Below, in pieces: positions 11,044 to 21,560 of a DNA stretch of 64,000 nt. The notes under the pieces are model-generated. The model did no database searches, had not been told where the DNA came from, and worked only from the letters and a program-made list of their open reading frames with translations. Source of the DNA: Unio delphinus (lineage: Eukaryota; Mollusca; Bivalvia; Unionida; Unionidae); NCBI GenBank assembly GCA_029339505.1, contig JAQISU010000041.1, positions 7,325,001 through 7,389,000 on the forward strand, written 5' to 3'. A program made the translations under genes and the position numbers. Each line of letters opens with the position of its first letter. The first letter of the stretch is position 1.

Positions 11044-12060
11044 CTGCTCATAAAAAAATAAAATAAGTAAAATATGTATGACTACAAATAAGACATATCA
11101 ATCCTAATATAAATCATTGCATGTTTTGAGATTATATATAGACAACTCTAAAACCTATGCCATGAATCCTAAGTGAAACTGTGTAAATTACATTTTGCAC
11201 ATATTCCATATATAGTTTCCATGAGCATCAGCATAATGTTGTTTTATATATACCAGTTTTCAAAACATCAAATGAAAACTTTAAAAATATCTTGAACTAC
11301 AGCACACAATAATGGGTGAATCACAAAGGTCCCACTCAATGCAATTTACTTAGCAAGGCTTTAAACAAAACAACTTTTTCAAACCATAATTTGAGGAAGA
11401 AGGGCATTCAGGGGTGTTAGCTTTTTAAAATATGACAAAGAATGCTGCAAATCCAACTCAAAGTATCATCAATATGAAAGTACATACTAAATTTTGGCTG
11501 AAATTCAATATTTGTATGCTGTAGAAAGCAAATTTAGATTAACAAGCAATCAGAGGCTACAATTCTTCTTAATGGCAATGTGGACAACTTGAAATGAAAT
11601 TGTTGAAGAGCTCATCAATATGCATCTGCATGCCAAATTTGGTTCAAGTACAGCAAATCTTAGTACAGTTATATGGTGGAAACAATGACATGATCGTGAC
11701 TAATAACATTTATACAAGCATAATTTGCATGACCTTCGATGCTTTTATTCTACCTCCTTCAATTGATTTGATTTTACCAGCGCAACAAACACGTGTGTAA
11801 TTCACAGATTAAAACAGTTGGCACTCAAAAATGCAGCTTTTTTTTCACAAAAATAAACGAGAGACTGAAATCATTATTTTTAAAGAATTTAAGATGGATT
11901 TTTTTTATTAATGTATTGATTTTTTTTTTATCATTGTATATGTTAAACTTGGAAAGGTTCCCATTTTGAATGGTTTTAAAAATATGTGAGGCACATTAAG
12001 AGACGCCCAATGATAAAATCATTGGTTTGTTAAGTGTGTATGGTATAAAGGGTGATTAAT
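11044..12060. other. Intron stretch, no gene seen
   Basis: Start of the intron between dynein exons k and j. It is AT-rich with poly-T runs near 11830-11930. Nothing was recognised. Confidence 0.5.
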
Positions 12061-12948
12061 TTTGGGTAAAGGAAGGCATTGAATAATGAAATGAAAGATT
12101 AAGAAATGAAAGATTCACCATTTATAATGGTGCAGAAAGGTCAATAATCATTTCCTTCTGTTATTAATTGTGAACCAGGTATATTTAAGTTTTTAACTTT
12201 AATAGAGGCTATGTCCATATTTCTAACAGTTTTTAAAAGAAAAACAGGTATGATCTAGTATTCACACATCAAGCTACTAAATAAAATGTATTTTCTCAGA
12301 GTATATGTTGGATATTATCCCAAATGAAAAGACAACTTTTTGATGCCTCAATTAAAATTTACCAGTACTTTTATTAACTTCCCATAAATTTGTAGTTGAG
12401 TCATTGAATAATGAAACAGGAGATCGAGAATTCAAAGAACTACCCTTGATCATCATAAAGACAGGTCACTAATCATTTCATTCTTTTCTTACATTTGTAA
12501 CAATGTATTTTGATGTCTATTTTTTTAATTAAGAAGAAAAGTTAATACAGCCAACTCCACTTAATTGCACATCGGTTAACTGCACACTCCACATAACTGC
12601 ACATAGTCACGTCGGTCCCGTTTTTTCCAAAGGCTTTTCAATGGGAACACACTTCGGATAATTGCACTTCGCTTAAATGCAAACTTCGGATAATTGCATG
12701 ATAAATGTATGCCCGTGGCACATTATTCATTACTGGTTAACTGAACAATGTATAGTCATGATCAGTTATTGCCAGTCCACTGCGGTAGCGCTTCAAATAA
12801 GACGACAAATAAGCCGGTAAATGCGACTTTGTAAATGATTGACATGTAAAGGGCATCTTAGGTGGTATATACATGTATATCCGCACCCACTAGAGAGCAA
12901 TAGTGTGGGAAAAATCATAGTACATGTACAGCATGGGAAACATTGCTC

Positions 12949-13099
12949 TAAGCCGTTCAGGTTTGAATGATTTCAAACCAACAAATGGATGGTTGGAAAG
13001 ATGGAAAATGCGCAACGGAATTCAATTTAAACGAAAACATGGCAAAAAAGAACATGATGCAGACGACATTGGAGCTGAACAATTTTTCTGCGGGAGATG
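12949..13099 (+). pseudogene. Tigger transposase CENP-B helix-turn-helix fragment
   Basis: An open stretch reading ALSRSGLNDFKPTNGWLERW, then MRNGIQFKRKHGKKEHDADD and IGAEQFFCGR before a stop. The motif xxGWLxRWKxRxxIxFKxxHG is the DNA-recognition part of the Tc5/CENP-B domain. There is no nuclease domain downstream on this strand. Confidence 0.8.
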
Positions 13100-13232
13100 A
13101 CCCATCAATGTCTGACATCAGTTTTCGAATAACTAGCGATCTATATAAATTCGCTATAATTCCTTGATCCATTGGTTGAATCAATGAAGTTGTGTTCAGA
13201 GGAAGAAAAACAAGCTTAACTTTTAAGTAAAA
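13085..13232 (-). pseudogene. Tigger transposase DDE_1 C-terminal fragment (inverted)
   Basis: The minus-strand frame reads VKLVFLPLNTTSLIQPMDQG and then IIANLYRSLVIRKLMSDIDG. LPxNTTSLIQPMDQGIIxxLKxxYR is the block before the last catalytic Asp of pogo/Tigger nucleases. It abuts the opposite-strand helix-turn-helix fragment near 13090. Confidence 0.82.
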
Positions 13233-13700
13233 GTTGAAAGAGTGGATTCTAATCATTGTTTATATTTATTCTTCACATATATTCATGCCGTGCTGATTTA
13301 AAGCAGTACTGTACCGTACTTCGGTTAACTGCACACTCCGGTTAACTGCACAGTCTCGTGATGTGCCCGAGAGTGTGCAGTTAACCGGAGTATTTCAAAT
13401 AGCTTTGAAACAATAATGATGTATTGATATAAATATCCTTAAACTATTAATACACTGTTCACAGAGTATCTGTTTCATACATTCTCAATTGAAAGAGCTA
13501 TCTGTTGCCTCTATTAAAACTGATATATTTGTTAACTTTGTGTATCACATTGAATAATGAAACAGGTGATCAAGAAATAAAGTAATAATCACCATTTTGT
13601 TATAACCATACTGAAAAGTCATTTGATCATCTCTCATTGAAAAGGTAACTCTTCTGTTAACTGTTTGCTCTTCATTAAAATTGTCATCATAATAAAGCAC

Positions 13701-14552
13701 CACATTTGTTTTAGTACATGCTAAAATGAAGACCACAGACCAATGATCAATTAATCTTATTGCATCACTATAGCAATACAAAAATAAATATGAAAACACT
13801 GTCATTATCTATTAAAAATTTGAAAGTCACGGACTCAATAAAATCTATTTTATATATACTATTTATTCTTTAAGTGCTTTGTACTGTTTTGACTGGATGT
13901 AATTAATTTCTCTCTCTCCAAAAGCTACAAATAAAAATTGCCCTGAATAATATAATCTTGCATACTGACTACAGTTTCCTCTATCTCTCTCTCTCAAAAA
14001 TAGATACATTCATTAAAAACAAACCTCTTTGAGTTCTTTTAATTTTCTTACTGCAACTGGATGATGTTGCTTACATCATTGCATATAATTTCCTGATAAA
14101 TAATATCCATAAATAATACACATAACATGTTAGTCAATTTTTGAACATAATCAACTGTAACAGCATTAAAGTATGCCCTAAATGCAGATGATCTTGTACA
14201 CTGAGACATTATCAATTCATCCATCTCTCTGGTCACCCTCTTTTTCGCTAAAAGCAACAAGCTTTTTTGAGTACTTTATTTTTCTTCTAATTTGATTCTT
14301 TAATTATGTGCTGAATGAGATAAAATTTGTACATATATTTTGTACACAAGTGCTGCTGGATCATTAATTATTCTTTGTTATACTGACTTTGTCAAGGTAT
14401 AATGCCTTAATTTTTTTTTACACCAGTCAGTACAACAAAATAATAATATATCTTACATGTAATTTTTTTACTCTGAAATGAATAATTATTTTTTGTGAAC
14501 AAAAAATTACATGTAATACAGTATATTTTTAGAGTTAACCAAACAATATCAC
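13701..14552. other. Intron stretch, no gene seen
   Basis: AT-rich intron with two TCTCTCTC runs (about 13910 and 13985). No gene or transposon signature was recognised. Confidence 0.45.
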
Positions 14553-14799
14553 CTTTCTTTGCTTTCAGACTTCTCCTCCACAGAGTGGAAAAGATTCCAT
14601 CAGTCCAGTCATTTGTGGCTACATCCAGCCTACCGAACATCTGGGGGGCTGTAATAGCTTTGGGATTCATTCTCATCTCCCTGTGTGGGGCCCCACAATC
14701 TGTCATGGATTTCATTAGCACAAGAATACAGCAACTCTTTCCTGCCCCACTAGGTCCCAAGGTCATCATCCCATGTCTGACTCTTTGTGTCTCATACAA
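14553..14799 (-). CDS. Dynein heavy chain exon j (AAA2 Walker A)
   Basis: 82 codons plus one base, residues 474-556. It begins [20 protein letters not shown], with the AAA2 P-loop GPSGAGKS at residues 488-495 (nucleotides 14734-14757). [34 protein letters not shown] and KAKKG follow. The residues after the P-loop Lys are Ser-Cys-Cys, where many family members have Thr-Thr-Cys. Ser is an acceptable P-loop residue, so this reads as normal variation. The acceptor is GCTATTGACAG and the donor GTGATA. Confidence 0.96.
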
Positions 14800-16069
14800 C
14801 TGTCAATAGCCAGTGTGTATATATAAATATTGTACATTCATTAAATTTCAAAGGTATCAATGTACATGGTCGTTATGAAAAATTACATTTGATGGTACAT
14901 GTACTGAAATCTGTGAAACTAGAAAAGACAGCCTTACTGTTTACACAGATTAAGATCAAATTGCTTTCTTTCATTTTTGTGGGTAATAACTCTTGTATAT
15001 TTTGTTGTTTCCTCAAACCAAGATCTTAAAGACAAAGAAAATTTAGCCACATGTTAAAAATAAGCCCCTGATTACAACTCAGACAAAAACACTGTTCAAG
15101 TACTTGATCTGCACAGGTGTCTGATTTGTGCTTTATATGTATTATATTGTTTTAGTCATTCAAGCTACTACTGGCATCAGACCAGTGACAGCCAATCTCA
15201 ATTTTTATGTGAACACGTGCATTACAACACTTTTGATCAGTAATTTTTAGAAGAAATACATGCTGAAAAAATAAATGCATGCTGCAAATTCAACGGGTAA
15301 GCTGTAAAACAGAACTTTCTTTAAAACCCTATTACCTGTGGATATTTCCTATCATTGGAAGGGGGAGATCATGAAATTCGACATGGCTGGTCTATGATAT
15401 TTTGCAATTATCTAAAGATATATCATCTGTCCACCTGCACAAACATAATAAATAAATATCTCACCATCAATCATGCCATATCCTGAAATAAATAATGATG
15501 CTTATTTCTTCTGTATTGTATAAATTTCAATATCACACATTGTTGTCTGTTTCTGTAACATGGTATCCACATATACTACTCATATCATTTTCTGTGCTAT
15601 GGTCTTTTTCATTATTTAATACTGGGTATTGTCCCCTTTTCAAAACCAAACTTATACTTGTTTAAGTTTATTCCCTTGCGTATACTATGCTCTATTGACC
15701 ATGGTAATCAGTTAGTAACTTTAGCAAATTTTACTGAAATTTTTCTTTACATATTCACCTTCAAACAATTTATATCCAACTAACATTGTGGAAAAGACTT
15801 ACACAGAATACAGCTATTTTCCTGTATGCATGCAGTTTAAAATATAGCAGTTTATACACTAGGTAGTCTAAATGTATGGTACAAACAAACCTGAACTAGT
15901 TAAAAAATGCCTGTGTTTTTGTTCTTTGGAGCTACTGAATCAGTTATGCTAAGCAGTAAACTATTAATATTCTACATCCCACACCAATAAAGAAAATGAG
16001 ACACACATATATTTTAAATTTGAAATGAAGTGAAATCTCACACATTTGCATTTTTTCCATCCAAATAAA
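14800..16069. other. Intron stretch, no gene seen
   Basis: Start of the intron between dynein exons j and i. No motif was noticed before the transposase relic that starts near 16070. Confidence 0.5.
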
Positions 16070-16482
16070 AATGCAAAAAAGGCAGAGCTATGAATTGAAA
16101 GAGCTTGAGGCTGCTATTTCTGAAGTCAATAGAAGCAGACTGACAGTAACTCAAGCTTCACAGGGTATGTGATTCTTTGGAAAACTACTGACAACCATGT
16201 CTGAGGCATTTATAATAACCATAAATTGGACCTAAGAGGATGATAAAAGAGGAAGAAGAAAGTGCATCAGTCTCCTAATTGGAATATATGACCCAACAAG
16301 GCTTTCCAATGTCTCAGATGATAGACAATATGTAATAGCAATAGTTAGGAAAAGTGGATACCAAACCTTGTTCAATCTAAACAGAGGTCAATCTGATAGT
16401 TGGTTCAAAATTTTCTTTCAGATACAAAGAAATCACTGAAAAAAACGCCAGAAAGACAAGATTTAATAAGGCAAATCAAAAT

Positions 16483-17000
16483 GTGATGCATCAATACTTC
16501 ACACTTCTAAGGAATACTGTTGACAGACTGGGTTTGAAAGATAAACCACAATGCATATTCAATGCAGATGAGACAGACTGGAGTGGTAAGGAAATGGCAA
16601 ATCAGAGAGTTATAAACATAAGAGGCCAACATGCCTACCAAGTTGTGTCATCAACTGGTCTTATAACAGGACATTTATGCACTTGAGCTGATGGTAGGAT
16701 TCTGTCAACTTTTCTGATTTTTGAAAAATCATTTCCTCACACCACCTATAGGGATGCTGTACCCAGCAATTGGCACTTTGCTTATATCAAGTCTAAATAT
16801 ATGGATTTGGAACTGTTTCTGGCCTGGTTCAAGGATCTGTTTCTTCCAAACTGTGGCAAAGAAAGGTCACTTCTTATTGTCTATGATAATCATAACAGTC
16901 ACTACAACTTGCAATTGGTAAAGGTTGCATGTGAAAACAGTGTTAAACATGCTTGATCTACCTCCACATACAACACACATCCTACAGCCCCATCATGTTA
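16483..17000 (+). pseudogene. Pogo-type DDE transposase nuclease domain, broken
   Basis: The first frame (16483-16686) reads LLRNTVDRLGLKDKPQCIFN and ADETDW, with the first catalytic Asp in NADETDW. After a stop it reads PHTTYRDAVPSNWHFAYIKS, then LFLAWFKDLFLPNCGKERSL and LIVYDNHNSHYNLQLVKVAC, with the second Asp in YDNHNSH. THPTAPSC near 16980 is the frameshifted remainder of the LPPHTTHxLQPLD motif. This order and these motifs identify a pogo-clade DDE_1 domain. The stop after HLCT and a frameshift near 16690 inactivate it. Confidence 0.85.
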
Positions 17001-17047
17001 GCATTAATGGTCAATTGAAACATAAATTTACCACACTGGCAACTAAC

Positions 17048-17327
17048 TGATCCAGTGGCTTGTTTTAGAGCATCCACTTCAGATGCAGGAGGTCACAGGT
17101 GTGAACCCTGCGCAAGTCAAAGACTTTTAAGAATGGTACAAACAGCTGCCACACCTGGCACTCAGCATTAAGAGGTTAGTGTTTGGATTAGTTGGCCAGG
17201 TGTCAGGATAATATCGGGATAATGTGACTGGTGGAAGCCCCAGTGCTAAACATCACTATAAACTGTCACATGTAGACATTGTAACAATATGACTCGAAAG
17301 CTGTTAAAGCTACACTAGAAATCTATA

Positions 17328-17367
<40 letters not shown>
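17048..17367 (+). mobile_element. tRNA-derived SINE, family B, decayed, with (CA)n tail
   Basis: Plus-strand copy of the family at 1069-1394. The head is ATCCAGTGGCTTGTTTTAGA (degraded A box) and the B-box region is CACAGGTGTGAACCC. The body is CATTAAGAGGTTAGTGTTTG and the 3' part AATATGACTCGAAAGCTGTT. It runs into about 19 CA units at 17329-17367. The duplicated target is at most the short ACTAAC found on both sides, so the borders are approximate. It lies inside the pogo relic 16070-19080. Confidence 0.72.
17329..17367. repeat. (CA)n microsatellite at a SINE 3' end
   Basis: About 19 CA units directly after the 3' end of the family B SINE. The copy at 45212 also has a dinucleotide run at the same end. 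Confidence 0.92.
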
Positions 17368-17370
<3 letters not shown>

Positions 17371-17839
17371 CCTTGGCTTTATTCACAAAAATCAAGTCTT
17401 GAATAATGTCAAATTTCCTGTTGCTTTAAGTCATGCAATTAATTGTGTTCACCTGCAAGAATTAACTCATTCAGCCCCAACACACTTATCAATAACACTG
17501 CTACTGTACCCTAGCCACACTAAGCTGCGTCTAGCTGCTTGTGCCCCAGAGTATTTTACCAGTTTGGAAATTTTTTTAAACATCATGCACATGCCTTCAC
17601 ACTTACTTTAATTTCTCTTCTTATATCCAATAGTAATCCATGAAATGTTCACCAATTAATTTAAATGAATTTGTCTACACTGATTATTTCTTTTCCTATT
17701 TGTCCAAGTCTTTCACAATTTATTTATACACTATTTACAAAATTATGTGCAACATTGTTAGGAATATCACATCATCAGCACTAAATTCCATTAAAATAAA
17801 CCAGGGATATTTAATGTGATATGGTTTGAAACAATATGA

Positions 17840-17962
17840 ACATAAATTTACTTGGCAATGTTCATATCCAGTTTTTGGTTCAGATCGAACTTTGTTCCAT
17901 GAACACATTTTGCAGGTTGAATACCATATTTTGTTTGGTGATACCAATATTATAATATGCAT
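17840..17962 (-). pseudogene. piggyBac transposase Cys-rich C-terminal fragment
   Basis: The minus-strand frame reads YSTCKMCSWNKVRSEPKTGY, then EHCQVNLCSYCFKPYH. The spacing C-x2-C...C...LC-x2-CF-x2-YH is that of the piggyBac C-terminal zinc-binding domain, which binds the element ends. It lies about 50 bp beyond the N-terminal fragment, so some 400 core residues are deleted. Confidence 0.8.
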
Positions 17963-18008
17963 TTTTGGGCATATTGATTGGTTTCATTTGCAATGTCCAT
18001 GTACAGTT

Positions 18009-18221
18009 TCACTGGAAATAATAATAAGGAAAAAAAGTAGATTTCTCTCTTTTCCTTGTCAATTTGTCAATGTGTGTTGTAGGTCCAGGATTCGGTCCAC
18101 TAAAATCCTTGATTTGGACAGGCAGAAGACGATCACTCCAATCTGCTAGATCGGCAGAAACTCGTTCATTTTTGCCATCACCATCCTCTTCTTGTGACGA
18201 GTCAATCTCAAGAATCTTCAA
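18009..18221 (-). pseudogene. piggyBac transposase N-terminal fragment
   Basis: Acidic start (IDSSQEEDGDGKNE), then DLADWSDRLLPVQIKDFSGP and NPGP. The W-D-L..V.-F-G-PGP pattern is the usual lead into the piggyBac transposase body. The frame ends after about 70 codons with no TNxYA or DDD-domain block following. Confidence 0.75.
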
Positions 18222-18671
18222 TGTCCCATTCTAAATCTCACAAATTATTCAATTGTCGAACATATCTTTCCTCTGTAACTCAATATTTTCAAGATCAAAC
18301 CCCGAGAAACTCCTCAGTTTTGCCCTCATCGCCATCAAAAATCACATGTGCTTCCGCCATTATTTTACAATTTTTCATGAACAGAACACGTGTAGTGAAA
18401 CTGCTCTCAATTGGTAATCCTTGGTTTCTGAACATTTTAAGTTTGCACAAACAAAAGTAAAATCATTTCTGATTGGTTGCATGTGGTCTGATACTTGAAA
18501 AAGCCCCCATTTGTAACCAATCAGAGATGTGGTATCTACCACACATTCAAATCGAGCATCAATGGGATCAGCCATTGAATGCAGTCGAGAAACTTCAAGC
18601 ATTGTGGGATCGGTCGTCAAATGCAGAAACCGGATTGCGAGCATTGACGGGATAAGGGCCGAATGAGTTAA

Positions 18672-19080
18672 AGATGCATTCAGAAATGTACCCAGTCAAT
18701 CCAAATGCTATTGACAAAACACAGCTGATAAATTCACATTGCCTAGTCAACATCTAAAAATGTATCATGCACTTCAGCCACAAAACAAAATCAGGCTAAG
18801 GTTGTGGATACAATAAGCACATGTGCTACATGTGGTTCTTTCCCTGGAGGTGACCTCTAGTGAAAGAAAGCCTGATTCCACCATCACTCTGACATATTTC
18901 CTCCAGTATCAGCCAAACCACCCATCAGCTAAAAGATAGTTTGTTACAGAACCAGGGTTATAACAGTTGATTTTTTTGTAAGATGTTATAAGAATGAAGA
19001 GGAAAAAAGGAGAAAGCTGGAAGTTGCAAGAAGAGGAAATATAGAAAAGGAAGAAGATTTTTTTTTATCTTCAACAGTAT
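18672..19080 (+). pseudogene. C-terminal remnant of the pogo-family transposase
   Basis: After the piggyBac insertion the plus strand reads MHSEMYPVNPNAIDKTQLIN, matching the usual GIxPFNPxAID...PS segment. It then goes past several stops to a Lys/Glu-rich tail (RGKKESWKLQEEEI). It is the continuation of the relic that starts at 16070. Confidence 0.6.
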
Positions 19081-19462
19081 ATCTTTTTATATGGAATCTG
19101 GAACAATTACGTTTATGGACACTTTATGAAGTCGATTTCTTGAAGTTCTGAAAATCTGTTAGAAACAACAAACAAAAAAGACTGCCAGTAAGAATCCAAT
19201 TTCCTATTTCACAAGGATTTATAAAATCAATGGCCCAGTGATCATTCCCATATGAAAGTTGCTCACAAAGCTTGTTAACAAAAATATCTCCGTAAACTGA
19301 GACAGCATTTCGCTGGCATCAGTATTAAACTGTCAGGGTGAGCAAAATGTCTGTCAGAAAAATGTTTCTGCAGTATGCATATTATTTGCAAAATTTTATC
19401 TAAAAAAAATGGTTCTTGTCAACTCAAATCAACAAACTTTAAAAATTTTAGCATGAAAGTAC

Positions 19463-19624
19463 CTGAACTACTTTGAGATTCCAAGATGGATGATTGATTA
19501 GACCTGCTGCTTCCACCTGGTTCGAAACAGCTGCTTGAAGCTCAGCATAGGTTGCGCTGTCCAGTACAATGCCTGGGAACAGATCAGCTATCAGGCTCAT
19601 AAATAATGGTTCATCTTCATCAAC
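19463..19624 (-). CDS. Dynein heavy chain exon i (before AAA2)
   Basis: 54 codons, phase 0, residues 420-473. It begins [19 protein letters not shown] and ends [16 protein letters not shown]. The DEPLF...LIxDLFPG block and the xxGLxxxPxxxxKxxQ helix stand just before the AAA2 P-loop in all axonemal chains. An 8.6-kb intron containing the 5.05-kb element at 22584-27638 separates it from the previous exon. The acceptor is CTTTAG and the donor GTACTT. Confidence 0.94.
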
Positions 19625-20514
19625 CTAAAGCATTACGTAAAAAAAATCAAAATAAAAAGCAATTAAAAGCTATGTAAATTACATTCTCATTAAGACAATG
19701 TTGTCACTAAAGTGCTGCCTAACCATACAAATCTATATTACTAACAAAGTGCTGTTCAGCCAATCCTGTAGGACGAATACCCGATATTTTAAATGCTTCA
19801 TTTTCACATCAAATTTCTGATGGATCAGCAGTCTAGTATCCCATCTTCTATAAAATAATGGTTTGAAGATAACTGTCATTTTTCCTTTCCAAATATTGCT
19901 TGTCAAAACCTTGCTATCATTAACTTGTAATTTGTGAAACAGGAAAGACAAATTAGATATTTCACTGATGATTTCTTGTATTATCTGGATAATAATCAAC
20001 ATAAATCTTTTAACACTACATAATGAATAAAAAAGCAGCAGCAGCAGCATCTGTATGGTTAAAATATACATAAAATGTGTCCATGTACTTATAATCTATC
20101 AAGTAACAACTTCAGACATTACATTAAGAATGTATAAAGATTCCCATGTGAAATATTTACTGTAGTTTTTAAGATGTTACAATTCACACAAAACAACAAA
20201 AATTACATATTTGTTTCATGTTTGATTTAGATGGTATTTAAACTTATTTAACAAGGACAGAGAAACAAACTTTTATTTTGCTATTTAAAATTCGTAAAAT
20301 GTTTGGGAGATGGCGATTTACAGTTTTGGTACTAAAAGGAACTTAACCACATTTGTTTTGACATTCTGTATTCAAATAGCTTCTTAACTGCTCCTTAATT
20401 TGCTAACTTTCTTGAAAAATACAGCTGCCAATGGTAATTCAAATACAATCAAAACACATAAATATTATGTACAATATATTAATTAAGTACTTTTGTTCTG
20501 TAAAATGTATTAAG
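19625..20514. other. Intron stretch, no gene seen
   Basis: AT-rich intron 5' of dynein exon i in genomic order. The 112-codon open frame at 19733-20071 has no recognisable domain. Confidence 0.5.
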
Positions 20515-20516
20515 TA

Positions 20517-20679
20517 CCATATTTTCGCGTATATAAGACACGTCTTATACAAAGTTTTACAAACTCCGTACCCAGGGTGCGTCTTATATATGTGTGCATC
20601 TTATGTTAACATATTTTTACACAAATCGTCGAAATCCATGTCATATATACGGGTGTGTCTTATCTGCGTGAACATACGG
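20517..20679. mobile_element. 163-bp mini-copy or duplicated ends within the element
   Basis: The first 163 bp have both a left end and a complete right end (CTGCGTGAACATACGG followed by TA at 20680). It looks like a complete MITE of the same family lying at the left border. The right end recurs in the same orientation at 22188. Confidence 0.55.
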
Positions 20680-21239
20680 TAAGTATTTTATAACATGAAC
20701 GAATGGTACAGTGTGTGATATTGAAGGACGATTATTGCGGTCGATATTCACGTTTCACAATTTTCATTCAAAGTTGTAAAAACAATTGGGTAAGTGTTCA
20801 GTAATTACCACGTGTACCAATCCAATGCAGACCACTTAAATTAACTTTAAAATCCTTTCGTTTCAATGTTTTGTATACCGTATTTATTGCAGATCTATGT
20901 TTAGTCGGAGTAAATGTTTTAAATTTATATAATATAGTATTTTTAAATAGTTTTGTTTATTGTTTATTGTTATTAATTATCACAACAAAAACTACGGCGG
21001 CTATATTACCTATACATCCAGTTGGGTTCAAAGATACTTAACTTTTTAGTATCTTTGGTGGCTGCGTTCGAAAACAAGACAAGACTAAATACTTCCAAAA
21101 CAAGACAAGAATTGGTTCAATATTGGACTTAAATATGAAAATCAGTTATACCATATATTTAAATTTTTTATTAAATACAATATAATAAACTGTTACTAAA
21201 TAGTGTCTGACTTGATCAAAAAATCAATGTACCGTATTG

Positions 21240-21560
21240 TTCTATTCATCTTCATTTTCATCGTCATCAGTTTCAGCTTCAAATCCACTGAAACTTTAAT
21301 CAAATTCACTGTCGTCATCGTGGAGTAACTCCATAACTGATGCTAATCGATCCTCATTGGCGTCAGTGGTATCAGATGCAGCTGTGTCGTCGTCCAAAGA
21401 ACTGATATAGCTAGCCGATTTGGGAATTATCCCACACTTTCTGAAGCCATTGATGATTTACATAATTTTCACTTTCTCCCATGCCCAAGGAACCCAATTA
21501 CATGCCTCTATGTACGTTGCACGACGTTGTCGACCAGCTGGCATGATAATTTAAAGTCGG
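21240..21560 (-). pseudogene. Pogo transposase C-terminal fragment
   Basis: MPAGRQRRATYIEACNWVPW, then AWEKVKIM-stop-MASESVGIIPKS, then SSLDDDTAASDTTDANEDRL and more acidic residues. Three stops lie within about 100 codons. No DDE domain was found in front of it. Confidence 0.7.

Larger units (their letters stand above)
12548..13390. mobile_element. Pogo/Tigger-like transposon, internally rearranged
   Basis: TA at 12546 and 13391 flank ends built of GGTTAACTGCAC units (left ACTTAATTGCAC and GGTTAACTGCAC, right GTGCAGTTAACCGGAG). On the plus strand, 12952-13090 reads LSRSGLNDFKPTNGWLERWK and on to KRKHGKKEHDADDIGAE, the second CENP-B/Tc5 helix-turn-helix of Tigger transposases. On the minus strand, 13230-13090 reads VKLVFLPLNTTSLIQPMDQG, the C-terminal part of the DDE_1 nuclease domain. 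The two halves face opposite ways, so the element has lost its middle and one half is inverted. Confidence 0.85.
12077..13700 (+). repeat. Diverged tandem repeat of about 0.3 kb, three units
   Basis: The phrase CATTGAATAATGAA starts three times, at 12077, 12402 and 13548. Each time it is followed by similar text (AACAGG-GATC-AGAA.. and later TCA-TTTGATCAT/AATCATTTC..). The first spacing is 325 bp. The second is 1146 bp, which becomes about 303 bp once the 843-bp pogo insertion is removed. The units are diverged from each other, so the duplication is old. Confidence 0.65.
17466..18667 (-). mobile_element. piggyBac-type transposon, internally deleted
   Basis: Flanked by TTAA at 17462-17465 and 18668-18671. 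Terminal inverted repeats are CTCATTCAGCCCC and, at the right, GGGCCGAATGAG. On the minus strand it keeps the N-terminal piece at 18009-18221 and the Cys-rich C-terminal piece at 17840-17962. The nuclease core that should lie between them is absent. It inserted into the decayed pogo transposase: rejoining the flanks at TTAA restores neighbouring C-terminal sequence of that relic. Confidence 0.88.
16070..19080 (+). mobile_element. Decayed pogo-family transposon split by two later insertions
   Basis: Plus-strand pieces in transposase order. A pipsqueak-type helix-turn-helix lies near 16082-16170 (RQSYELKELEAAISEVNRSR, then LTVTQASQG). Linker pieces at about 16260-16440 include IVRKSGYQTLFNLNRGQSDS. 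The nuclease domain is at 16483-17000. The C-terminal piece is at 18672-19080 (MYPVNPNAIDKTQL, then a basic tail). Between nuclease and C-terminus sit a SINE (17048-17367) and a piggyBac element (17466-18667). Many stops and frameshifts show an old copy. Ends were not identified. Confidence 0.75.
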
